64,000 nucleotides of DNA from Neisseria zoodegmatis (GCF_900187305.1 NZ_LT906434.1:2294001-2358000); one strand, 5' to 3'. Shown: positions 54,903 through 63,972, numbered from the stretch's first letter. The notes: a model not told the origin generated them from the letters alone. Numbers and translations: made by a program.

Positions 54903-57344
54903 ATGAACAACCCATTCAAACTCACCTTGATGGCTTTATTGGTAGTTAATGCCTTTCCTGCTTATGCGGAAGACGCACCAAAGGAAGAAGTCAATCTTGA
55001 AACAGTTGAAGTAAAAGGCAAACGACCAACCTCCAAATTGGGGGAAACAAAAACCCGTCGCACCCAATTGGATGAAAACCTTGTTCAAGACGTGCGCGAT
55101 TTAGTACGCTACGACCCCGCCGTTTCTGTAGTAGAAGGCGGCCGTGGCAGCACCAATGGTTTCGTTATCCGTGGCGTGGATAAAGACCGCGTAGCCATTA
55201 ATGTGGACGGTATGGCTCAAGCGGAAAGCCGTTCGTCAGAGGGCTTCCAAGAGTTGTTTGGTGCTTATGGCAACTTCAACGCCAACCGAAATGCTTCGGA
55301 GCTGGAAAACGTTTCAGAAGTGAGCATCCGCAAAGGTGCAGATTCGTTGACTTCCGGCAGCGGCGCTTTAGGCGGTGCGGTAGATTACAAAACCAAATCT
55401 CCGGCTGATGTGGTTCATGCCGACAAACCCTTATATGTCGGTGTTAAAGGCGGCTATACCGGTCGTAACAGCGAATACATGGGCAGCACCGATTTGGCAG
55501 CCTATTTCAAAGGCTTTGATGCACGTTTTGTTTATACCCGCCGCCACGGCCATGAACTGAAAAACAACAGTAAAGGTGAAGACTTTACCCAATACAACAA
55601 AAAAGATGGCGTTTATAATCCGTTGAGCAACAACCTCAGCAACTTCGGTTCTTACGGTAAATTCCGCTCCAAACCCGACCCCCAGTCTTACTCTTCTAAA
55701 AGCACCCTGTTTAAACTGGGCTACCATTTCAACGATTACAACTATCTGAGCGGCATCTATGAAGATTACCGCCTTGATAGAAAAACCGACGAACTTTCCA
55801 ACTTATGGGCTGCCGACTGGAAAGGTGAAATCGGGTACGACATTCGCAAAAGAAATGATATTACCTACCTGAAACGCCGGGGTTTGCAATACGAAAACCA
55901 GCTTCAGTCAGGGCCGTGGGACAAACTCACACTGAATTACGATAAGCAGAAAATCCAAATGAGTACGCTTACTTGGGATGTACCCACAGACATCACCACA
56001 AACGGCATAAACTCAAACCTTTATTATGTTTTCCGCCGTCTGTCACAAGATTCCAAACAACTGCGAGCCAAAGCCGAGAAAAGCATTGAGTTTGACAAAT
56101 TAAACTGGAATATGACTTATGGCGCCGGCACCAACACCACGGAAAACGCCAACGACAATTACAGCGTTTTTGTGAGGGCTTTTGCACCTAGTTTTGAATC
56201 CAGCCGACGCTCCAGCGATGAATTCTTGCTGGAAGCACAGAGCAAAAAACACCATCTTTTCTGGAACAACAGCTTCAATTTTGGTGAAAAATACCGCTTA
56301 GGCGCGGGCGTGCGTTATGACTGGATACGCAATAAAACGCTGCCTAACAACCAATTCATTGCTGCCATGAAGCAAAAAGGATTGGATGATGCCAAAGCTA
56401 AATTCGGCTCCGCCAGCTACGTTTTGAACTTCGATTGGAAATTTGCACCGGGCTGGACGCTGTTGAGCAAGTATTCAACCGGCTTCCGCGCTCCGACTAC
56501 CGATGAAATGTGGTTTACTTTCCCGCATCCGGATATGACCGTACTGGCCAATAAAGACTTGAAAGCCGAAAAAGCCCATAACTACGAATTGGGCGTCAGC
56601 AATCAAGGCAAATGGGGCAATGTGTTGCTGTCGGGCTTCCACACCCGATACAAAGATTTCATCGACTTCGCATACTTGGGTTTGCGCAACACTGAATTCT
56701 GGAACGTTAACGAACAAAAATGGCAACCCCGCCCCTATACCGCTCCAACTTGGCAAAACGTCAACCGTGACAGTGCCACTGTAAACGGTATAGAGCTGAG
56801 CGGTAATTGGAAACTTAACAGCATCGGCTTGCCTGAAGGCATGTTTGCCAGCTGGACAGCCAGCTACATCAAAGGTAAAGCCAAACAAGAAGACGGCAGC
56901 AAAACGCCTATCAATGCACTGGCACCGTTTGGCGCAGTTGTCGGCATCGGCTACATGCAACCCGAAGACCGCTGGAGCCTGAAAACCAATTTCAGCTACA
57001 CGGCGCGTAAAAAAGCGGAAGACACCATTCACAACAATGATGATCTGAAAAATCCGTGGCCTTACACCAAGCACAGCAACAACTACTTCTTAGTAGATTT
57101 GGTAGGTCATTACCGCTTCGGCAAACATGTAACCTTGCGTGGCGGTGTATTTAATCTGTTTAACAAACGCTACTACACTTGGGACAGCTTACGCAGCATT
57201 CGTGAATTCGGCACAGTAAACCGTGTCGATAACTGTAACGGCAGCGACGGCACGCCCCAACACGCCAGTTGTGCCCACCAAGGGATTCAGCGTTTTACCG
57301 CTCCGAAACGCAGCTACGGCTTGACATTAGAAGCTAAATTCTGA
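54903..57344 (+). CDS. hpuB: HpuB, TonB-dependent haemoglobin receptor
   Basis: 813 residues. Signal peptide (LMALLVVNAFPAYAED), TonB-box-like region (VNLETVEVKGKR), plug domain (~45-165: RYDPAVSVVEGGRGSTNGF, VAINVDGMAQAESRSS, SIRKGADSLTSGSGALGGAV) and a 22-strand barrel ending in LTLEAKF. FRAPTTDEMWFTFPHPD is the FRAP-type motif of haemoglobin/transferrin receptors. HpuB strips haem from haemoglobin and imports it with TonB energy. GAAGGT before the ATG; a DUS lies between hpuA and hpuB. Confidence 0.95.
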   Translation: MNNPFKLTLMALLVVNAFPAYAEDAPKEEVNLETVEVKGKRPTSKLGETKTRRTQLDENLVQDVRDLVRYDPAVSVVEGGRGSTNGFVIRGVDKDRVAINVDGMAQAESRSSEGFQELFGAYGNFNANRNASELENVSEVSIRKGADSLTSGSGALGGAVDYKTKSPADVVHADKPLYVGVKGGYTGRNSEYMGSTDLAAYFKGFDARFVYTRRHGHELKNNSKGEDFTQYNKKDGVYNPLSNNLSNFGSYGKFRSKPDPQSYSSKSTLFKLGYHFNDYNYLSGIYEDYRLDRKTDELSNLWAADWKGEIGYDIRKRNDITYLKRRGLQYENQLQSGPWDKLTLNYDKQKIQMSTLTWDVPTDITTNGINSNLYYVFRRLSQDSKQLRAKAEKSIEFDKLNWNMTYGAGTNTTENANDNYSVFVRAFAPSFESSRRSSDEFLLEAQSKKHHLFWNNSFNFGEKYRLGAGVRYDWIRNKTLPNNQFIAAMKQKGLDDAKAKFGSASYVLNFDWKFAPGWTLLSKYSTGFRAPTTDEMWFTFPHPDMTVLANKDLKAEKAHNYELGVSNQGKWGNVLLSGFHTRYKDFIDFAYLGLRNTEFWNVNEQKWQPRPYTAPTWQNVNRDSATVNGIELSGNWKLNSIGLPEGMFASWTASYIKGKAKQEDGSKTPINALAPFGAVVGIGYMQPEDRWSLKTNFSYTARKKAEDTIHNNDDLKNPWPYTKHSNNYFLVDLVGHYRFGKHVTLRGGVFNLFNKRYYTWDSLRSIREFGTVNRVDNCNGSDGTPQHASCAHQGIQRFTAPKRSYGLTLEAKF

Positions 57345-57357
57345 TTGGATAATCTTT

Positions 57358-57388
57358 TTTCAGACGGCTCAAATGAAGCCGTCTGAAA
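57358..57388 (+). terminator. Inverted DUS-type hairpin after hpuB
   Basis: TTTCAGACGGCT and AGCCGTCTGAAA form a perfect 12-bp stem with a 7-nt loop, between hpuB and hemO. Partial read-through to hemO is possible. Confidence 0.6.
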
Positions 57389-57419
57389 TTGGATTCGAAT
57401 AATGAAAAAGGAAAACAAC

Positions 57420-58025
57420 ATGACAAACGAAGCTCAAACTTTTGCCCAACGTCTGAAAGAAGAAAACCGCACCACCCACGACAGCGTCGATAATTTGGTG
57501 ATGTCGGTACAACCTTTTGCCAACAACGAAAATTACTCGAAATTTTTGAAGCTGCAATCGGTGTTCCACAAAATCGTCGACGGCATTTACAAAGACGAGA
57601 AGCTCAACCGGTCTATTCCGCAACTGGCCGACATGGCCCGTTATGATGCCGTGTTGCAGGATTTGGAAGATTTGAACAGCGAGCCTTACCAATTCTCCGG
57701 CGATCTGCCTAAGCCTGAAGGCAACAAGGCCATCGGTTGGCTTTATTGCGCCGAAGGTTCCAACTTGGGAGCGGCATTTTTGTTTAAAGATGCGCAGAAG
57801 CTGAGCTTCAATGCGGAAAACGGTGCGCGCCACTTGGCTCCGCATCCAGACGGCCGCGGCCAACACTGGCGTGAGTTTGTGGTGTATCTCAACAATTTGG
57901 GCTTGGACAAATCCGCCCAAGACGAGGCGATTCAGGGTGCAAAAGAAGCGTTTGCTTTTTATAAAGTGATTCTGCGCGAAATCTTCGGCCTGCCCGAAGG
58001 TGCGGAAGCACCTGCTCAAGTGTAA
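57420..58025 (+). CDS. hemO: Haem oxygenase HemO
   Basis: 201 residues from the ATG at 57420 (AAGGA 7 nt upstream); an ATG six codons earlier is the alternative. All-helical haem oxygenase. The axial His is in KEENRTTHDSVDNL, and the distal helix Gly-rich region is CAEGSNLGAAFLF. It degrades imported haem to biliverdin, CO and Fe2+, freeing iron. Placement right after hpuAB fits a dedicated haem utilisation unit; in other Neisseria hemO is usually next to hmbR. Confidence 0.93.
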   Translation: MTNEAQTFAQRLKEENRTTHDSVDNLVMSVQPFANNENYSKFLKLQSVFHKIVDGIYKDEKLNRSIPQLADMARYDAVLQDLEDLNSEPYQFSGDLPKPEGNKAIGWLYCAEGSNLGAAFLFKDAQKLSFNAENGARHLAPHPDGRGQHWREFVVYLNNLGLDKSAQDEAIQGAKEAFAFYKVILREIFGLPEGAEAPAQV

Positions 58026-58033
58026 CCAAGGCC

Positions 58034-58176
58034 GAGATCTTTGCAAAACTCCCAAATGTGGATGCAGTTCAAGGCGTAGCAGCACAGCGAGTGCAGACAT
58101 ATCATATAGATAGGCAAACGAGCGAGCAGCGCACAACGCAGAAATGCGCCGCAGATGGGGGTTTTGCAAAGGTCTC
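58034..58176. mobile_element. MITE-like element, copy 1 (GAGAYCTTTGCAAAA termini)
   Basis: A 143-bp unit starting GAGATCTTTGCAAAAC and ending GTTTTGCAAAGGTCTC, so the ends are terminal inverted repeats. The interior (TTCAAGGCGTAGCAGCACAG onward) is shared almost base for base with 62935-63081. The termini resemble those I recall for IS1106/IS5-type elements of Neisseria. No transposase is inside. Confidence 0.75.
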
Positions 58177-58203
58177 AGGCTGAAAGAGCGGTTTAAAAAC
58201 CTC

Positions 58204-58235
58204 GAGGCCGTCTGAAACGATTTTCAGACGGCCTC
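58204..58235. terminator. Inverted DUS pair
   Basis: GAGGCCGTCTGAAA with its complement and a short loop, between hemO and the DUF1853 gene. It may terminate either. Confidence 0.5.
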
Positions 58236-58275
58236 AAGGTTTTTAGTCAATCAACTTAAGTTGAGTAACAAAATC

Positions 58276-58304
58276 GTAGGGGCGGATGGCATATCCGCCC
58301 CTAC
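58276..58304. repeat. 29-bp palindrome related to the 50.5-kb element ends
   Basis: GTAGGGGCGGATGGCATATC... reads nearly identically on both strands and matches the TIRs at 50522 and 50660. A solo copy, possibly an excision relic or a REP-like unit. Confidence 0.6.
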
Positions 58305-58442
58305 AACATTGCAGAGAACAATTTTACTGGTTATATCAAGCCACTTCATTAGAAGCCGTGCCGTTATACTTGATCAAGCCAGAGTACAACGTTTTTGTAT
58401 TAAATTTAAGCAGATTAACTATACATACCTGCACATACCTGC

Positions 58443-59315
58443 TCAATCTTCGCGCTGCACTTTCATGATACGTCGGACTTCGTGCCAAAATCCGTCCGGC
58501 CGCTGCTCAAGCACGGCGAGTATGCCGCTGCGGATTTTGCGGGTTTCTGTTTCGTTGAATGTTCCTTCGGCACACACTCTGGCGGGGGCAAGCAGACCCA
58601 AACGCGGAAGCAGGAAATGGCGGCGCGTAAGGCCGTCTGAAAAGTCGTATTCCGCCCAATCTTCAAGATAAAGGCCGTGCCAGCCGTAGGGGTTTAACGG
58701 GGCTTCGTCTGCCGCCTGCGGTTGGGATGAGAAGCCGTTGCCGCGCACAATCGAAACGCTGCGTAGTTCTTGGGGATTGAGCTTCAGGCCGTTCAATACT
58801 TTCCGCCCTTCTTCACTCTCCAGCAGGCGCAGCTGCTGCGACAGTTTGGCGGCTTTGTGCATCAGCGTGTCTTGATTATCCAATCCGACCATTTTAGACG
58901 GCCTTCCCGAACGGCAGCCGTAAAATTTGCAGGTCAATTCGATGTGGTAGGGTTTGCCGTTGAGCGTGGCGATAAAATCGGCGGCTCCGCTTGTTTGCCC
59001 CGCGGCATTTTTAACGGTTAGGTTTTGCCCGAGCAAAGAGGCATGGGGTGCGGTTTCAAGCCAGAATGCCAGCAGGTGTTCGGCATAAAATCCGAGGCGG
59101 CCGGCAAATGGTTTTTTATGGTACAAAGCTTCGTGGAGCTGCGTGGGATAATCGTTGAGATCAAGCAGATAGCGGAATCCCGTTTCGCCAAGCAGCTCGC
59201 TTACGGGCAGCTCGCAACCGCTCAACCACAAGGGGGGTGCGGTAAGAACGGCGGCCAAATCGCGCACATGCGGGTCGGTGAGCCGCCACCAAAGGGCATC
59301 GAGTGCATAATTCAT
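58443..59315 (-). CDS. DUF1853 family protein
   Basis: 290 residues. DUF1853 proteins are uncharacterised. Features seen: LGFYAEHLLAFWLET, the core GAADFIATLNGKPYHIELTCKFYG (an Asp, then Glu-x-x-x-Lys, which recalls a PD-(D/E)xK nuclease active site), and a C-terminal RHFLLPRLGLLAPA segment. The nuclease idea is inference only. Two DUS-like stretches are translated (YDFSDGLTRR, RPSKMVG). It is alone on the minus strand. Confidence 0.82.
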   Translation of the reverse strand: MNYALDALWWRLTDPHVRDLAAVLTAPPLWLSGCELPVSELLGETGFRYLLDLNDYPTQLHEALYHKKPFAGRLGFYAEHLLAFWLETAPHASLLGQNLTVKNAAGQTSGAADFIATLNGKPYHIELTCKFYGCRSGRPSKMVGLDNQDTLMHKAAKLSQQLRLLESEEGRKVLNGLKLNPQELRSVSIVRGNGFSSQPQAADEAPLNPYGWHGLYLEDWAEYDFSDGLTRRHFLLPRLGLLAPARVCAEGTFNETETRKIRSGILAVLEQRPDGFWHEVRRIMKVQRED

Positions 59316-59435
59316 AGTGTGTGTTTTGATGTATGAGTCTGCAAAAGATTATGCAGGCCGTCTGAAAAAGTTATGTTGCAATGTGCGGCACCTGCCAAGC
59401 AGTCAACCGCAGGTTATCGTTTGAACGCGCGGTGA

Positions 59436-61226
59436 TTAAACAGGCTGTGTGCGTTCTTCCAGCCATGATTTGGCCGCACCTTCCACCAGCGGCAACAGTT
59501 TTTCGCGCACTTGGGCGTGATAGCCGTTGACCCATTTGATTTCGTTTGCCGACATCATGGCAATGTCCATCAGGCGGGTGTCTATCGGGCAGAGGGTAAC
59601 GGTTTCGAAGCATAAGAATTTGCCGAACGCGGTTTCTTCAGGCTGTGCAACGGGGCGGTTGATCACCAGATTTTCAATGCGAATGCCCCACTTGCCGGGG
59701 CGGTACAAACCCGGTTCGTTCGAAGTAAACATGCCTGCTTTCATGGCGTGGTTGGGATTGGTAGCGGCGTGATAGGAAATCACTTGCGGCCCTTCGTGCA
59801 CATTCAGAAAGTAGCCGACGCCGTGGCCGGTGCCGTGGCCGTAGTCGCATTGGGCTTTCCACATGGGTGCGCGGCAGACGGCATCGAGCATCGGCGCGGC
59901 AATGTTTTCGGGAAACACGGCTTCGGCCAGCGCGATATGGGCTTTCAACACCAGCGTAAAGTCGCGTTTTTGCTCGGCGCTTGGCATGCCGATGGGAATC
60001 ACGCGGGTAATGTCGGTGGTGCCGTTTTCATACTGGCCGCCCGAATCAATCAGCAGCAGGCCGTTGCCTTCAATCAGGCTGTACGCTTCGGGCGTGGCGC
60101 TGTAATGCGGCAACGCACCGTTGGCGTTGTAACCGGCAATGGTGCCGAAGCTGTGCGAAATGAAGTGCGGACGGCGGCTGCGGTGCGCCAGCAGCATGGT
60201 GTCGATATCCAGCTCGGACACGGTTTCGCCGTCGGCCAGTTTTTGTTCCAACTCGGCAAAAAACCCGCACAACGCCGCGCCGTCCTGCCGCATAGCTTCG
60301 CGAATGTGGGCAATGTCGGCATCTGACTTGATGGATTTAAACAAAGTGCTCGGGTTGATGCTTTCCAGCAGTTTCACGTTATCGGGCAGCTTCTGCAGGG
60401 TACTCACGGCGGTTTTGGCCGGATCAATCAACAGCGCGCCTGAAACGGCGGCCAAGGCATCGGCGGCGGTGTGATAATCGGCGGTGCTGATGCCTGCTGT
60501 TTTCAAGCATTGGGCAGACTCTTCGCTCAAGCCGTTTTGATTCACAAACAGCGTGGCGGTGTCCGCGCCGATCAACAGATAAGACAGAAACACGGGGTTA
60601 TAAGACACATCGCTGCCGCGCAGATTGGTCAGCCACGCGATATCGTCGAGCGAAGAAATCAGGTGGTAATCCGCACCTTTTTCTTTCACGGCCGCCCGCA
60701 CGCGTGCCAGTTTTTGTGCGGCGGTTTCGCTCACAAATTCGGCCTTGTGCGGATAAATCTCGCTCGAAGGCAACGCTGGGCGGCCTGCCCACAAACCGCC
60801 CAGCAAATCGCTTTGATGGTTCAGGCGGATATTTTTTGATGCAAAGGCCGTCTGAAGCTGGCGTTGCGCGGCCAGCGACAACATATCGGCCGCCACGCCT
60901 ACTTGCGCATTCTCCGGCAGGGTTTCCGCCAAATCTTCAACATGCGTTTTACCGAAACCGAGTTTTTTCAATTCGATGCCGCTGCCCGCAAGCTGCTTTT
61001 CCGCCTGCTCCCAATAACGGCTGTCGGCCCACAAATCGGCGCTGTCGGCCTTAACCACCAACGTGCCCACCGAGCCGGTAAAACCCGAAACATACACCCT
61101 GCCCTGCCAATGTTCGGGCAAGTATTCCGAAAGGTGCGGATCGGCCGAAGGGATAATCCAAGCGTCGAATCCGTGTTCGCGCATACTGTCGCGCAGCGCG
61201 GCCAAACGTTGTGAAGGAGTATTCAT
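59436..61226 (-). CDS. pepP: Xaa-Pro aminopeptidase (M24B, three-domain type)
   Basis: 596 residues, the length of eukaryote-like aminopeptidase P1. Two creatinase-like N-terminal domains (~1-300; FDAWIIPSADPHLSEYLPEHW and WLTNLRGSDVSYNPVFLSY) are followed by the pita-bread catalytic domain. Metal ligands: Asp in LLIDSGGQYENGTTDITR, His in GYFLNVHEGPQ, Glu in FTSNEPGLY and GIRIENL; GHGTGHGVG is also typical. It removes the N-terminal residue from X-Pro peptides. AAGGA precedes the ATG. The POT peptide transporter is 24 bp upstream in the same operon. Confidence 0.93.
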   Translation of the reverse strand: MNTPSQRLAALRDSMREHGFDAWIIPSADPHLSEYLPEHWQGRVYVSGFTGSVGTLVVKADSADLWADSRYWEQAEKQLAGSGIELKKLGFGKTHVEDLAETLPENAQVGVAADMLSLAAQRQLQTAFASKNIRLNHQSDLLGGLWAGRPALPSSEIYPHKAEFVSETAAQKLARVRAAVKEKGADYHLISSLDDIAWLTNLRGSDVSYNPVFLSYLLIGADTATLFVNQNGLSEESAQCLKTAGISTADYHTAADALAAVSGALLIDPAKTAVSTLQKLPDNVKLLESINPSTLFKSIKSDADIAHIREAMRQDGAALCGFFAELEQKLADGETVSELDIDTMLLAHRSRRPHFISHSFGTIAGYNANGALPHYSATPEAYSLIEGNGLLLIDSGGQYENGTTDITRVIPIGMPSAEQKRDFTLVLKAHIALAEAVFPENIAAPMLDAVCRAPMWKAQCDYGHGTGHGVGYFLNVHEGPQVISYHAATNPNHAMKAGMFTSNEPGLYRPGKWGIRIENLVINRPVAQPEETAFGKFLCFETVTLCPIDTRLMDIAMMSANEIKWVNGYHAQVREKLLPLVEGAAKSWLEERTQPV

Positions 61227-61250
61227 GATAGGTTTTCCTTATGCAAAAAC

Positions 61251-62702
61251 TTAATCCACGCCTTTGAGCAGGCGGTTCAACACCGGCACGAGCGCGAGCA
61301 GCACCACGCCCGTTATCAAACCCGTCGTACCGATCAAGCGATAAAAACCTGCGGCGTTTTCAGCAATAAAATATTGTTTAAATATCAGGCCGCCCAAAGT
61401 AAATCCGAGCGACAAGCCCAAAAAGTTCAATGCGACCATTTGCGTTTTAAAGTGTGACGGCGCAATTTTGGTGGCAAACGACAGCGAAATCGGCGACAGC
61501 AGCAATTCGGCAATGGTAATACCCAACACCACCAGCGCAAACACCATCAAAGGCATCACCGCGCCCGAAGCAATAAACGGCACGAAACACCAATACGAAG
61601 CGCCGAGCACAATCACCGCCAACGCGAATTTCAACGGCGTTTTGGGCTGCTTTTCACCCATTTTCGTCCACATCGCCGCCATCAAGCCCGAAAACACCAC
61701 CACCCAAAAACTTTGCAGCGAATCTTTCCACGACACGGGAATCGTAAAGCTGCCGACCGAGCGGTTGATGGTTTCGTCAAAATACACCGTTACCGAAGTA
61801 AACACTTGGAACCACAGCGCCCAAAAAATGCAGATAACCAAAAACAGAGGCACATAAGCCGTGATGTAGCGTTTGTTTTGCGCCTCCACCGACGGGCTGA
61901 GCAGCAAACGCGCAAAATACACCACCGTAGCCGCGATGACCGTAGCCAGCAGCACCTTAGAAAAATTGTCCAGATTCAGCCAACCCAGCGCCACCGATAC
62001 CGCAATCGCTCCGGCAAACACCGCCGCCGCCAAACCCGCCGTCTTGCCCTGCCCCTGCGGCAAAGGAAAAGGTGCGGGCGTATGCGGCAAAAACTTTCTG
62101 CCGCGCGCGTATTGCCACAAACCGAAAGCCATACCCACCGCCGCCGCACCGAAGCCGTAGTGGAAGCCGATGTTGTTTTGCAGCAGGCCGGTAATCAGCG
62201 GGCCTAAAAAACCGCCGATATTGATCGAAATATAAAAAATCGAGAATCCGGCATCACGCAGCGGGCGCAGTTCTTCACTTTCATAGAGAGAACCGACCAT
62301 CGAACTGGCCGACGCTTTCACACCGCCGCTGCCCAATGCAATCATCACCAAGCCGCACAGCAAACCGGCAAAGCCCGGAATCACCGCCAAAGCGATATGG
62401 CCGCCCATCACCAAAATGCCCGAATAAAACAGCGTTCTTTCCGCGCCCCACAAGCGGTCGGCCAGCCAGCCACCCAAAATCGTCGACAGATACACGCTGC
62501 CGCCATACGCGCCGACAATGCCGCCGGCCACCGATTTATCCATACCCAAGCCGCCTTGAGTGGTTTGGTAATACAGATAAATCAGCAGGATGCCCTGCAT
62601 TCCGTAAAACGAAAACCGCTCCCACAGTTCGATATGGAACAAGGTCGAAAGCTGCCACGGGTGGCCGAAGAATTTTTTATCTGCTGCAACCTGTTTTTTC
62701 AT
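61251..62702 (-). CDS. POT/PTR family proton-dependent oligopeptide transporter
   Basis: 483 residues, about 12-14 membrane helices. The POT signature ExxER is in FHIELWERFSFYGMQG; SVYLSTILGGWLADRLWG and GSGGVKASASSMVG follow; FSIFYISINIGGFLGPL is PTR2 signature 2. It imports di- and tripeptides with protons. GGAGA before the ATG. It is followed after 24 bp by the Xaa-Pro aminopeptidase, a reasonable partnership for using Pro-containing peptides. Confidence 0.93.
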   Translation of the reverse strand: MKKQVAADKKFFGHPWQLSTLFHIELWERFSFYGMQGILLIYLYYQTTQGGLGMDKSVAGGIVGAYGGSVYLSTILGGWLADRLWGAERTLFYSGILVMGGHIALAVIPGFAGLLCGLVMIALGSGGVKASASSMVGSLYESEELRPLRDAGFSIFYISINIGGFLGPLITGLLQNNIGFHYGFGAAAVGMAFGLWQYARGRKFLPHTPAPFPLPQGQGKTAGLAAAVFAGAIAVSVALGWLNLDNFSKVLLATVIAATVVYFARLLLSPSVEAQNKRYITAYVPLFLVICIFWALWFQVFTSVTVYFDETINRSVGSFTIPVSWKDSLQSFWVVVFSGLMAAMWTKMGEKQPKTPLKFALAVIVLGASYWCFVPFIASGAVMPLMVFALVVLGITIAELLLSPISLSFATKIAPSHFKTQMVALNFLGLSLGFTLGGLIFKQYFIAENAAGFYRLIGTTGLITGVVLLALVPVLNRLLKGVD

Positions 62703-62903
62703 GATTTTCTCCTCTCAAAACCATCATGCACGGCATATTCTTGGCAGAAACCGTTGGATACGGATATTTTTCTTTTTATATCATGCCCCCGTTTTAACAC
62801 TTTCACCCACGGCCTGCAATACACAGCAGGCTGCGAACCGCCGTGCAGCAGCCCCAACCGTTTGCTTTTTAAATGTCCGCTTCAACGTGTGGATATATTT
62901 AAA

Positions 62904-62934
62904 GAGGCCGTCTGAAAATATTTTCAGACGGCCT
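62904..62934. terminator. Inverted DUS pair abutting the MITE-like element
   Basis: AGGCCGTCTGAAAA and TTTTCAGACGGCCT form a perfect stem whose right edge touches the element. Confidence 0.5.
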
Positions 62935-63081
62935 GAGACCTTTGCAAAACCCTCAGATGCGGATTCAGTTCAAGGCGTAGCAGCACAGCGAGTGCAGACA
63001 TATCATATGTTAGATAGACAAACGAGCGAGCAGCGCGCAACGCAGAAATGCGCCGCAGATGGGGGGTTTTGCAAAGGTCTC
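62935..63081. mobile_element. MITE-like element, copy 2
   Basis: 147 bp, GAGACCTTTGCAAAACC to its complement at the far end. It matches copy 1 at 58034 along its length, with a 4-bp insertion (TGTT near 63008) and scattered substitutions. Same orientation as copy 1. Confidence 0.75.
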
Positions 63082-63139
63082 GGCCTTTCAGCTTAAATCT
63101 AACCCAAAGAGCTATTTATTTTCCGCAACACCAAACACA

Positions 63140-63823
63140 TCACCGTATTACCTTCAAGCCGCCACTTGCTTTAATGCCGAGCAAGGCCGCCGGATATACC
63201 GTTACCGCGCCCACTGCATCGGCAGCCACCGCCGCCGGTGTCAGCAACACTTTGCCGATGGTGCGCGCCACACCGCCGCGCGGGCGGCGCTCCAGCTTGA
63301 ACAACTCCACCGGCACTGCTTCCTCGAAGCGGTAATCCACGGCAACCTGCTTCGGGCTGCGGTAAAGATAACCTTGCACCACAAAACAACGCTCATACTC
63401 GCCCCCTTTGCGCTGATAAAACTCCAGCGCTTCCAGCTTGTCTTTCGCCGCTGCATCCGCCGGATACCGAAGGCAAAAATCGCTGCTGAATTCGTTGTCG
63501 TCCAAACCTCGCACCATCACGCGCAGGGCGGAAATTTCTTTGCCGTCGCTGTCAAACGTGTGAAAACGCGCAGGCAGGCCGGCGTTAAGCACCGCACGCA
63601 AATCTTCAGCTTTCGTGCCGGGAACCACATACCAGTATTGCTCGCCCATCATCGCCAAATCGCCCGGACTCAACTGCCCGCGCGCCGTCTCGTTCGCCAC
63701 GCCGAAAGCATGAATGCGGTCCGTGCCTACCGCCTGCTGAACCGCCTTGCTGTCATCGCCCCACAGCATGGCCGTGCAACCCGACAACCACAACGCCAAC
63801 CCTATTAACAACACTCGTTTCAT
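63140..63823 (-). CDS. Putative lipoprotein, unknown function
   Basis: 227 residues from the ATG at 63823 (GGAG 7 nt upstream). A lipoprotein signal (VLLIGLALWLSGC, lipid Cys ~16) leads to a body with GVANETARGQLSPGDLAMMGEQYWYVV and a C-terminal hydrophobic stretch (LLTPAAVAADAVGAVTVYPAALLGI) near residues 190-217. I do not recognise the family. The hydrophobic C-terminus is unusual for a lipoprotein and may be membrane-associated. Confidence 0.75.
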   Translation of the reverse strand: MKRVLLIGLALWLSGCTAMLWGDDSKAVQQAVGTDRIHAFGVANETARGQLSPGDLAMMGEQYWYVVPGTKAEDLRAVLNAGLPARFHTFDSDGKEISALRVMVRGLDDNEFSSDFCLRYPADAAAKDKLEALEFYQRKGGEYERCFVVQGYLYRSPKQVAVDYRFEEAVPVELFKLERRPRGGVARTIGKVLLTPAAVAADAVGAVTVYPAALLGIKASGGLKVIR

Positions 63824-63940
63824 ATCTCTACTCCGATTGCAAAACATTTTGTAAACAGTGCTTCCCTACCGCCTTGCCCATGCACATCAGCAGCACAGCA
63901 AAGGCACGGATAAACCTACCTAATAATAAACATTGATATT

Positions 63941-63972
63941 GAGGCCGTCTGAACACTTTTCAGACGGCCTCA
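63941..63972. terminator. Inverted DUS pair near the right edge
   Basis: GAGGCCGTCTGAA and TTCAGACGGCCTC, probably belonging to a gene beyond the window. Confidence 0.45.

Larger units (their letters stand above)
58026..58442. other. Repeat-rich intergenic region after hemO
   Basis: 417 bp with a 143-bp MITE-like element, a DUS pair (58204-58235) and a 29-bp palindrome (58276-58304). No gene is accepted. Confidence 0.65.
62703..63139. other. Intergenic region with DUS pair and MITE copy 2
   Basis: 437 bp. The POT promoter should lie near 62710-62850. A DUS pair (62904-62934) abuts the MITE-like element at 62935. No gene is accepted. Confidence 0.6.

Noticed and set aside
57369..58169. 266-codon minus-strand frame covering hemO and the MITE
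   Set aside because: Antisense of hemO fused to repeat DNA; not protein-like.
62397..63096. Plus-strand frames across the POT gene 5' end and MITE copy 2
   Set aside because: Antisense of the POT gene and repeat DNA.
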